Below are positions 24,001-35,006 of a DNA stretch of 64,000 nt, one piece after another. The stretch is from Channa striata (taxonomy: Eukaryota > Chordata > Actinopteri > Anabantiformes > Channidae). The stretch is from NCBI GenBank assembly GCA_033026295.1, contig CM065182.1, positions 15,128,001-15,192,000 of the forward strand. Reading direction: 5' to 3'. The position numbers were made by a program, and so were the translations under genes. Position 1 is the first letter of the stretch. Every line of letters starts with the position of its first letter. Below the pieces are notes generated by a model. That model was given only the letters and a program-made list of their open reading frames with translations, made no database searches and was not told the origin of the DNA.

Positions 24001-26851
24001 CGTTAGAAAAGAGTTCAGTTTGAGTTGAGGACTAGAAGGTTGCTCAGTCTGCACCAGATAAGTGGGCTGAACTGCACTCACCTTCGGGTTGGGTGCAGAG
24101 TCATTTTGCAGAGGTCATGTCAATGCTCAGTGTCATCACAACATTGATTAGCTATACCGATAATCAAAAAGCCAATGCACACATATTTTTGAAATAAGAC
24201 CAGTGTTGCGTGACTGATAGCTCAGAGGCACTTCCATTGTGTTAAAACCCCCTGCCCACCTGTAATCAGATTGGACACGATCTGAAAGGTCAAACAAGTT
24301 AAAATTCAAATTACAAACTCTAAGCAGTGGCCAAGGTGGCACCAGCCAACAAGCTCAAATACGAACATAAGTACATAAGGATAAACTGGGATTTATCATA
24401 ATAGTAGAATTAACCCAAATAACAAAGATACAGAGATGTCATATATGTCGTATGTCATATACAGGAAACTTCCCCTTGTTACACAATATTTTTTGACAAT
24501 GAACATAAAAGTTGATTGAAGTTTTTCCCCTAATACTGGCTCTACCCCATTAATAGGCTCGGTTTGCTATTATTAAACAGTGGTACAGTACAGGAAAAAA
24601 AGACAAAAATAAGTTTAGGTTCGGCTGTTTTTTATGAAGACAAAGTGAAGTAGATTTAGACGTTCTGGTAAAAAAAACTGTCTCTTGCTCTTTTCTTGCA
24701 GACAGTATAGAATAAATAGTAAAGGATCATACGTTTGATATGAGACAGGGCATTTAATTTCTGTCCCCACAAAAACTTAGGCTGTGGACACATCATACCC
24801 GTTCACTCATATTGATTCAAAAACCTGACGTACCAGCAGCCCCCCCCCATGCATTGTCAATGATAAGCAGACTGTGCCAAAGTGCCCCCCTAACAGAAGT
24901 CCAGCTACACAATAGAGGGGAAGTTGGAAAAGGTTCAAGTTTCTGCAAATACACTCTCGCAGTTCAGCTACAGCCGGGCAAAAGCCAATCAGGAGCACCT
25001 TGATTTCAGTAAAAAGCGAAGGGGAGTTTGTTTACTACCTGATGTGAAGGAATTATAAACAGAAGAGAGGAAAAGCTGATTGTCACAGCCGGTTTCCTGA
25101 TTGTTTACAATGCAACACATTACGTATAGTAACACAAAGAAAAAGGTCCAGTTGAAGCAGAGCATGTAAATAAACCGACGTGATGCAACTGCAAATATCT
25201 GTATTTTCCAACACACTATTAGGAAGAAACACAGGGCTCCATGTGGAGTTTAACGTAAAGACAAACTTACAAATTACTTAATAGGTGAAAATGTATGTTG
25301 TCTAACACCTAATTCTTATTTAGTATATTATGCAAATAGAAGCAGACAGAAATTTCCATTTGAAATACCTAAGGCCCAACCACAGTAAATTGTCTCACAT
25401 CACAACTGTTCCCATGTTCCCAATTGTACCAGCTATCTTTCATCAACCCACAAGACGCCACAAGGGAAAATTTGATAATTAAAACGAATTATTAAAACAA
25501 ATAGTTATAAAATATGTTTGCATATCAACGTGACTATTTCCAATGAATATCCTAAAAGTCATGCCTGTGTGCTCCTGTTGGGTATATCTTTACAATTCTA
25601 ATTGCATTATGCTGCCATAATTTTCTGTCTCAATTATATCACTGCCCTAATTCAAAGTTTAATGACTTTTGTGTCCTCTTAAAACTTTGAGAGCTCAAAG
25701 GTAGCAAAATGGGTTTGAGTTAAAGATGAGCTAACGTCAGAAAACAGATGGCAGAGGTTTGAAACGGACTGCAGCATGAAGGGCCTGACAAAGACACCAA
25801 TTTGTGTTTAAATCAACAGACCGCACGAGTACCCCTGTATGTAGTGCTGTCTGCTGAGCCAGAACAGTAATACAACAGTGTTAAACAAATGTTTTTGGCA
25901 GAAATCAGTCATATATTTTTACTTGTTCCAAGGGCTGATTAGTAGGAGCTCACAAAGTAGCTGCCACCTGGCATGTGGTACTGTTTTACCTTTAACCATG
26001 TGTTATTATGATAAATTCAAACATGGCTTCGGGCTGATCTACCTAAAAACCCCTGGACATCTTTCACATGTGCATCTTGAACTGGACGATTTACACCACA
26101 GCACCTATTACAAGAGCGTGTACAGTTGAAGTTTAGCTGCAGGAGCAGCCAAATTGATTCTTGGAAACACAAGGAAAAGGAAGAGGATGGTGAACTGCTT
26201 ATTTCTTGCTTTTGGGGAGATAACATTGGCAGTAAGAAGAATGTAGGAAAGGCCTCTTAGGGCATACAAGGGCTTATTTGCTGCTGAGATGTCAAACTGT
26301 GTGCAATCAAATATTGCTTGGTGATCTCCCCTGGTTAACCTATGTTCAAAGAACTGAAATGGACTCTCCCATTTCTAGTGAAATTGTATCTGTGATGGCT
26401 CTCAGCTAGAAAACCTGGCAGAACTGCTAGACCTTCAAAAAATAAAAAAAAAGCACCCTCGCTGGCAACGATTGGACAAACCTGGTTTGAAGTTTTTTTC
26501 ATGGTAGCCAAAAGGAAAATGAACTATTGCTTGGCTTTACATTTTGCAAGCATGAATTAATTAGAGGCACAGGAAAAAGTAGAGAATTGATGGTGTACTC
26601 GAAAAGTTTCTAAAACACGGTCAATGTGGACCTGTCATTACTGCACAAATAAACAATACAAACATGTTCCATCACTCACAAATCCATAGTGCTTCAGAGT
26701 AGAGAAGGTTTCACCATACATTATTGACTCACCTAGAGAGACAGAGATAGAGAGAAAAGCAAAGAGAATAGAAAAAGAGTTGAAAAACAATAGTTAGAAC
26801 CTTAACTTCCAGATAATTTCACACATATTTTTACTTCTGCACGTACCATTG
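20604..26851. other. Non-coding unique sequence
   Basis: No gene recognised. Apart from the GT array at 20982 and an A14 run at 22844-22857, the sequence looks unique. The longest frame (minus 21703-22104, 133 codons) has no recognisable domain. The stretch 21480-21560 contains TTTAATTTGCATG and several TAAT cores, as regulatory DNA often does, but this is weak evidence. Confidence 0.6.
20982..21021. repeat. (GT)17 followed by CGCGC
   Basis: GT from 20982 to 21016 passes directly into alternating CGCGC (21017-21021). Alternating purine-pyrimidine DNA with a CG end is favourable for Z-DNA. Confidence 0.9.
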
Positions 26852-27255
26852 CAGTTTCGGGCGACTTCACCAATGTTCAGCTGTCTTTCTATGGCTTTAG
26901 TTTAGGACCTAACTGTACATTAATGCCTTTCAACTTCCCTCTGACTTCCCTATATTGAAATACCTCTCTATTACCATTTCTATAGCTGAAAATTGCCTCC
27001 AAATGACATCACTTGGAGGAATCTTCAGTTCAGATTATGTTAACTCATCACTCACGCTATGGAGTTTGTAATCATGATGAATCTGCTTAGAGCTCCTCCA
27101 GATGACATCATCTGAACTTCCGATGTTGAAGGGCTTTCTTAAATACTTCCATAAAGGGAAATCATGAGGGAAGTTTTAAAGCACTGATGTACAATTACAC
27201 CCTAAACAAAAACCATCGAAACAAGCTGAAAATTGGTGACGTCGCCCTTTAACTG
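26852..27255. mobile_element. Palindromic fold-back element (MITE-like), about 404 bp
   Basis: Seen: the outer left arm 26859-26962 and the reverse complement of the outer right arm 27144-27247 are both 104 bp. They align at roughly 80% with one or two single-base gaps. Both begin GGGCGAC. Shared inner words include TCACCAAT, GTTTAGG, TGTACAT and AACTTCCCTC. The inner part is also inverted: a CCTCCAA/TTGGAGG pair near 26997-27020 faces the palindrome AGATGACATCATCT near 27102-27115. CATTG occurs on both outer sides (26847-26851 and 27258-27262), a possible target duplication. Known: MITEs often fold back over their whole length and carry no protein. I cannot name the superfamily. Divergence between the arms suggests an old insertion. 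Confidence 0.75.
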
Positions 27256-27262
27256 TGCATTG

Positions 27263-27585
27263 CCCAACCCTTATACAAACTGTATTCTTAACGTTGCAAA
27301 TTACTGTATGAAGCATTCTTAAAGAGAGGCATCAATAAAAGCATGCACATTTAAACACAGCAATCAGGTCTTCTTTCCTCCATAATGGAGGGAAAACATT
27401 AAAGGAGGATCAGAGGAGAGACTATCCGTCTTTTCCTGCTGAGTGACTGATAATGGAGGGGGTGGAAAGTGTATTTATTAGGAAAGAAAGGATGTATGTG
27501 TGTATATTTCTGTATGTGTGTTTCCAAGTAGTGTGTGCAAGAGTGCAAGTGGGCGGATGAGATCTTGGCATCTTGTGAAATGTTG
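27263..27585. other. Spacer between fold-back element and enhancer-like block
   Basis: Unique sequence, purine-rich at 27380-27420, with short GTGTGT interruptions near 27495-27535. Nothing coding is seen. Confidence 0.6.
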
Positions 27586-27755
27586 AGAAATGTGCTTCAG
27601 TGTCAGCCATCGCTGGCAGCTCGCTTTTCTGCTTTTATTGAATTTCATTGTATTAGACTGTATTTGCATCTATTGATGACAGATTGTGCGGCGATGACAA
27701 GTCTAATAAATCCATTAATGACATTTCTTGAAAGCCTGGTTCCACTTGCTAAATA
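27586..27755. promoter_or_regulatory. Candidate conserved enhancer block
   Basis: Seen: the perfect POU octamer ATTTGCAT at 27662-27669, TGATGACAG (PBX/MEIS-like) at 27674-27682, and TAATGA-type homeodomain cores near 27716. A 9-bp inverted repeat, TATTAGACT (27651-27659) and AGTCTAATA (27700-27708), brackets the octamer and the PBX-like word. The block is free of microsatellites. Known: vertebrate developmental enhancers are often dense in such sites and deeply conserved. Inference only: I judge this from motif density and texture and cannot align it. Confidence 0.35.
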
Positions 27756-30700
27756 AATGGCTTATGTGGGTATGAAGGAGTCAAGGAAAGAGAATTGGGG
27801 GAAGAAAGGTAAGCATGGACACAGAGCGAGAGTGAACGAGTAATGAGCCCTGGTCTGAAGTCAAAAGCAACGTAGAGGCTCATCTCCTCCAATCAGACAA
27901 TAACAAAGCCAATGAGGCACGAAGAAGGATCCGTAAGAAACCTCACTACGGCTTTGTGCCAACCAGGAGCTTGCACATTAGTTTGGGTCACTGACATAAA
28001 GCCCAACATTAGACAGTCAAACTCACATCGTTGAACACAGCGCTCCTTAACGGGTTGGAAATAGTTAGTTTTGCTCAGTAAACACATAAATGCCTCTTTG
28101 ACTTGACTTTAAACCATCAGGAGCAAACAGCCAGTCTCAGCTCTCCCTGCTGGTGTTGCTGTGGTGCAACAAGCTCGGCTCTACCTGCTGCAAGAAGGCG
28201 CACATCCTGAGGTGTGCAGCTGCACTGACTTGGATAAAGAGGCACTAATGTGTTAATGGATGCTTTACCCATCAAGACGCATCTGGTGCCAGTGCTGACA
28301 AGGTGAAAGTGAGTGTGCATCCTTGTGTGTGTATGTGTGTGTGTGTGAGTCCGTGTGTGTGCGTGTGCATGTTCAAGTGTGCCCAGCCCCAGTGCCTTAC
28401 CACATGTGGTTTATCACGTGTGATGCTGCACTACACACAGAGCAGCCAGAGTGCTAATTTTAGCTACTCGATCCAGTTAACCTTAAGATTATATTTCAGA
28501 ATTGGTAAAAAGTTGTATTGTTTTTATATTACTGATATATTTACACATATTTAAAGTACGTTTCAGACACACGCACACAGCACAAAGCTCAGATAGGGAT
28601 TGGTTCTGTGTATTTACACTGTGTGTTATTATGTGTCTCAAATGTGGAGTGTAGTTTGTGTGTGTGTCTATTAATACAATTTGACAATTTTACAATTGGC
28701 TACTTGCAATCATACTCACAGATTCATCCGCTCAAGAATAACCCCCCAAAAAAATGGAATAGCCTTGTGACTGATAAATCCAAAAGATCATTTTGGCACC
28801 AAAATGTAGTAGCAGAGGAAAAACAAAGAGGGGTACATGAAAAATGACAGACGGAGAGAAAAACTGCTAAAGAATTATTCTCTTTTTTATTGTTATTACA
28901 TACAGAACAGCTCGTATAGCATAAAATCAACAAACTCTCCGTTTTCAGAAGTTTGCCCTGGTTTCATTATTAGTAATCCGTTCTGTCTAGACGTGTAACA
29001 TGTAAATTGTGCACTGCACAGTAAAGTTTGGTTTAACATACTAATTACTATAATACAGAAGACTGGGGTAGCTGTCCTATCAACAGGAAGTTAAATGAAG
29101 AGAAGGAAAATAGTGTCAGCGTTCAACCTTACGCTCTACTTCAAATGACTACTTGAAATGGGTCTCAACAGATGACAATAAAACTGTGAAATTGTGGGCT
29201 GGCTTTGTCAGGCTATTCTTCTCACCCTGTCCCTCCCACGTGTTTTTTAAAAGCAGAGTGGAAGCAAAAAGTGGTGATGAGATGGCAACATGCCATCATA
29301 CGGCACAAACTGCAACAAAACTTGTTAGATGAGTAAAACTTTTCCTGGCAGTGGCGCATTGGTCTGTGCAGCGACGTTTGTATCTGGCCAAGGATCTTTA
29401 TCGCACACACTTTCCTTCATTCTACATTTTCAAGCACCCCAATAAATGGAAAGGTGCATGCAGCTTTAATGCTTCGAATAATCCCCGACGATATGTTCAA
29501 TAATTCATATATGCACACAAATAATTAAATTACAACTCTTTCAAGTTACTATTACCAGTGCCTCAATGTTGCTGTTGTGCTGATTAACTGTGACAAGCTG
29601 TGCTAGATTGGAGAACATTATGTAAGTTCTTTTAGAAAACACACACCACGTCACGAATTCTGCTAACTGTGAAGTATCTTTCACACTGAACGAGGATGAA
29701 AAACTGTGCATTACAATAGTTATAACTATAATAATACAAAATTAGAACCAGTATTGTGTGCCATATATGTCATTAATTATTTTGTTATTTTTATAGTATT
29801 TTGTGGGAGGACAATATCTGTCAGGTGAAGGTGTAGAAGGAAAAACTGTTGTTCCTAAAGGTTTTCTAAGAACTATTTGGCATTTATGTTTATACTGCAT
29901 ATCCTGAATCATCAGAGCTGTGATGTGAATTCTACAGCTGAAAACAGATATTAAAAACATAAAACCATTTATCCTATGAGTCCACATTCAAAAAATGTTC
30001 TAGACAGCTACAGTGGTTATTTTGTTCATAATTTTATTGAAAAGGATATCTGCAGTGCATCTGCTTTTTACTTAAGGGCTCCATTAGTCTTATATATTGA
30101 AAAGCTTGCTTTTGGTATTCAGAGGGTGCTCTATTCAGCAAAAATAAAACTGAAGGTCCACAGAGGTGGCCTCAGGTAACCATCAAATTACATTACATTT
30201 TACATTTAAAGTAATAACTACTTGACTTGAGTGTCAAGCTTTTTCCTAGCTCAGATGGACCTTCGCAATACACGCCATTCTATACAAGCTGGTAGATAAA
30301 AATAAAGTTTTATCAGTAATTGCATTCTTTGTTAAAAAACATAAATAGAAATAACATCAACTTATAAAAAAATAAAAGGGTAACTCCGGGAGGGAATCAG
30401 TGTGTCAACGCTTTCTCTGTGGAAAAGTTCCAAACCTGCCTTACCTCTGACCACAGGATGCTGTTGTGTGTTCAGTAACACAAGGATGTGGTGAGAAAGT
30501 GAGAAATGTGATCCGTAATCATACCAACAGCGATGTTGCTGGGCTCTGCAAAACATCTGTACACGACTAAAGCAGGGTGAGAAGGCAAACTGCAGGAGGT
30601 GAACAAAACATGTTTTTCAGGGTTAAGTTACTCTTTACTTACGGGTTGAGAAGGTCGAACATATTTTAGACCTACTGTTAAGATATAATCAGCTCTGCTA

Positions 30701-31233
30701 AAACAAGCTTTTCTTGGTTCTGGTGCCATGAAGACGGCTGTGCGATACACTCAACTGATTTCCCGTGGATGACTAAAATCTTACAGATAAAAAAAGTTCT
30801 TGTTTGACTCAGCCAAGCTACTGTCTGTGAAAGTGAGAGCTCACTATCGAAGGCCAGATATGATCCCCTGTGTGTTGGTTAAGAATTATTCTCTTCAAAC
30901 CTAAAGATTAAAGGTTTCCCGTACTTAAACTCATGTCCTGAAATTACAGGGTGTTACTGTATATTATGTCCTCGCAGACTTTTTAATAGCTGAGGACTCA
31001 CTGAGTAATCTGCAGTTTCTACCAGCTGCTACTGAAGACCAAGGGTTTAAAAATATTGGCTGAGACACTGCTCTTTAATTGATATAAATAACAAAATCAG
31101 AACATATGTACATATGTTTATCATAAAACAAATCTATAGCTTTTTTGAGTTCCAAACTCTATTGTTATCACTCTCGATAAAAGATATCAGCAGACATGCT
31201 ACATGTGGATGGACAATCTAAATAATGATCTTA
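27756..31233. other. Non-coding unique sequence
   Basis: No gene recognised and no frame above 85 codons. A GT-rich imperfect run lies at 28326-28372. The stretch 30188-30212 carries overlapping CATTACATTTTACATTTA words, which may be the tail of a teleost interspersed repeat, but no body follows it. Confidence 0.6.
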
Positions 31234-31351
31234 ACTTCTGCAAATATAAAATAATTAGGACATTTTAAAAGACCTCAATTTTAAACAGATGTACTTCTGC
31301 AAATATAAAATAATTAGGACATTTTAAAAGACCTCAATTTTAAACAGATGT
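31234..31351. repeat. Perfect 59-bp tandem duplication (2 copies)
   Basis: Copy 1 is 31234-31292 and copy 2 is 31293-31351. I find no mismatch between them. The unit starts ACTTCTGCAAATATAAAATA and is AT-rich. Two identical adjacent copies point to a recent slippage or unequal-exchange event, or to an assembly artefact. Confidence 0.95.
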
Positions 31352-33778
31352 TAATCTATTATTTTTATTTTTTCTATTAATAGATTTCTCTATAGATCAA
31401 TTTCAGATTAAGCTGTTTTTTAAATAATATAACTATTTCCTGAAAATAAAAATTTCAACTCATCAATCATTTATAATTTTTTCAATCATCTTCTCTTTAA
31501 ACAAACAAATATGACAAATTATGCACTGCAGAGCGTTAACCCCCAAACCAAAAATAGGCCAGTCCTAACTGGTAATCTGTGTTTTACAGAAAAATATAAA
31601 GCCTCTCTACAATATAATTAAAGCAAGAGCTTGTTCCATTAAGGGTAAATGAATGTGGTGCAATCTGAATTCAGCAATTCAACAGCCAGAATACAGAATA
31701 AAGAATCTGCAGAGCACCGTGTTGTTTTGGCCCTACTTGCAGTACTGGCATACTCAAGATGATCGCGGTAAAGTCTAGTCACAGCCATCTCACTTCCTAC
31801 TGGTGATGCATCAACACACGTTATCCAAAATCAATGCATTTAATTAATTTATTTTATTAATTTAGTATTCATAATTCCAAATAATTCATTATTTACATTT
31901 ATTTGTGAACAAAGTTTATGTTCAAAAGAAAATTAATATGGAAAATACTAATTTTCAGTTAAATGTGTGTAATTTATTATTATGTGTTTAATAATAAACA
32001 TTGTAATGTGCTTTTCCGCCTGTTTTTCTTGTATTCAGCTGAAAATAAATAAAATTTTTGAATCTTTTATTTCAAATTATATTTTAAATTTCTCTTTATG
32101 TTTTTGCATGAGCATGTTTGTGCCTCTTTGTCTGCACACTCCCACATACTGTATGTTTGGCCATGTGCACATTTGCAATATGGTGCAGTGCGTCTGAAAG
32201 TCTTGGTTAATTTAGACCTCACTGTCTGTGGAAGCAGCCTGAAAACCTCGGCTCTACTCCAATCATCTCTGTCAGCAGCCAAAGACTAAACTCTGTCAAT
32301 TTCCACACTTTGTAGTTCACTGAGTGTTTCTCTGCTCTTCACCACAAAAGCCTCATCCCTTTTGCCCTGACACACAAACACTGCAAAAGAAAAGTCAAAC
32401 GAAAATGGGACAGCAAAGCAAATGTTTTTGATTACATTCAATTCATTTTTTTTTATAAAATGTTCTGCTAATAATGGCAAAGAGAAAATAACCTTTTCAG
32501 CTACAGTTTTGAGAGCTACAGACACTGGCAAAATGACATGCAGTCACTTAAACTAAGAGTTTTTAGTCGAAACATTAATTTATTTTATATTTCCGCTTTG
32601 CAAAAATGAACAATTGAAGGAATTTTTTTTAAAATAGAAGATACTCAAACTACAATATCTTAATATTCCCCGTGTGTGGATTTTATTTATTGGTTTTAGT
32701 ATTTTTGTATTTAGAGGTTTTAAACATTTTCCAGTGCCTTTGGGATTAGCATCTTATTATTATCTGAATGCGCTCTGCAGAGAAAAACAGGAAATCCCAC
32801 ACTGATAAATCAGGGGAATTCTGGGGTCATGCTGAGCTGACAGGACCTCAAATGTCACGTTCACGGGTCGGATTAAGGCTACAACCCAGTAAAGAGTGCA
32901 CAACACCACTTGCTCTCTCAAGGATTGGCCTTTGAGTATCCTCATTAAGGCTAAAATTCATTTTTAGGAACTAAATAGCTTAGTCTATGAACAACACTAT
33001 TATCTTTTTTGGTAAACATGCAAGGCACACACAAATTCCACTTTTAAGAAAGTGGAAAGTGGTAGAATTTGTTGCAAAATAGTGTGATAACATGTACTGA
33101 CTTGTGTATGTACCAAACTATTTTCACTACAGCTGTAGTGACTCAATCGTTTACTTTCCATTTACACAAAATGGAAAATAATCAAGTCTGGAAGAGGAAC
33201 CCTTCTGAGTCTGAATTTATGAGTAGGAATTTTGGTCTCTACCACAACGAGATGAAAAACTGTCTAGCTTTTTGCAGTAACACCTCTCTAACATCCTGTC
33301 TGGCTTCAGCTTGAGAATGAGTCCATCCAGTGTGACTTGAAGGAGCACATCTTTAACCCATGCAGAGCCCAATACTCAGCGCCATAATCCCTAATCACTG
33401 TTAGTAGATATATGGTAGATGGCAATACTGGCATTTATATGCTCAAGATAGTTGTTTGTGTTGTATAAATAATGATAAAGGTGTTTTAGAAATCACAAAA
33501 CAACAACAAAAAAATCTGCTTTTGGGTTGATATTTGCAGTCAAGCTGAAGTCACAGTTTGTTTAAAATGTTAGTTTCAGGACACTTCAAACCTCACCTCA
33601 TATGCACACAGCTGCCTGAGAGGCACTTCATACCAAAAATAAATCTGAGGTCTGAAAATCAACGCATTCGGGTTCTGTATTAAATCACTGCTGCGCTGAA
33701 TTAATTCAGCTCCAATTAAACCACTAACACAGCCACACATAAAGCTACTTTTCCTCTGCACTTCTCTCTCTTTAACAA

Positions 33779-33798
33779 ACACACACACACTCACTCTC

Positions 33799-33830
<32 letters not shown>

Positions 33831-33833
33831 ACA
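33779..33833. repeat. Interrupted (AC)n microsatellite
   Basis: AC at 33779-33790, a TCACTCT break, (CA)13 at 33798-33823, then a short AC tail. The breaks suggest an older array than the perfect ones nearby. Confidence 0.9.
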
Positions 33834-34943
33834 AAAGCAGACACAGCTATAGACATTTAAACAGGGAGTGTTGGGTTACTGATAACTGCTCTAATATATT
33901 TCTAATGAGGCACCTGCCAGGCTGTAGAGCTGCTAATTTACTAGTAGATTCAGCTGAACAGCTAGACTCTCTTCAGCTCAGCAGGAGACATGGACACATA
34001 GAGAGACAGAGAGGATGAGAGAAAATTTATGGGATTTTTACATGTCAGAAAGTAACAGAGATAATACAGCTATAATTAGGTCAGATATAAAGATCAAAAA
34101 CTGATTTGTACAATTACTTTAGTGTACTTTCACAACATGATCTGCATTTTTCGTCATGGTGCCTGACAGGATGCAAAAGGTCATTGAACATCCATATACA
34201 GTACAGCAAAACAAATACATCCGAGTCGTGTTTCTGATTAGACACTCTACTCAGACAACGGACACTTTAACGTGTATGTACAGGTTTTAAAAATATCCAC
34301 TTTTTTACGATTTTGTGTTATTATTCATGTGAACTACGCAAAGCAGCGGAGCAGGTGGGGAGGCAGCACAACATATGGCAGGTGCAGACTCAGCCTCTAT
34401 TTACTTTTCAGCTTAAATGAGTGAAAAAACACCTTCTTTAATGGCTGTTTTTTTACGGACGGATCCGATGCCACAACAGGTTGTTTTTTGCTGCAAGTGT
34501 CTTCAACTTTAACAGGTAAAGACTGCTGAGCAAAAGGAGCAATGACACGCAGGTGGGGAGGGCGATTCTTCAGTAAGGTGGCGTGGAACGAGCTGTGTGT
34601 GTTTCATCATGTCTCCACCGTGTGACCACTACCTTCAGACTACATTTTAAACTGGATGACTCTCGTCGCCATTAGGTTGCAACATAAGAGCGTCTTCGTG
34701 TGGAAGAGAGCTGGTAAACATGATCACATTCACACATGTGAGCATTTTTTTCACTCCTTTATCTGTATATACGTCACATTACCAAAAGTAAACCTGGCAT
34801 CACCTAAATGGATCATGTCACCCCACTACTAAAGAATTTAGTAACATTACAACATATTTTAATGTTGGGCTATATCATATAGTGCTGACTTTGATATCAT
34901 CACTAAGATCTGACGTGAAAATGTACTTGTTTAGAAGTCAACC

Positions 34944-34946
<3 letters not shown>

Positions 34947-35005
<59 letters not shown>
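34947..35005. repeat. (TG)29 microsatellite
   Basis: Twenty-nine perfect TG units plus T, one of the longest arrays in the window. Confidence 0.95.
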
Positions 35006-35006
<1 letters not shown>

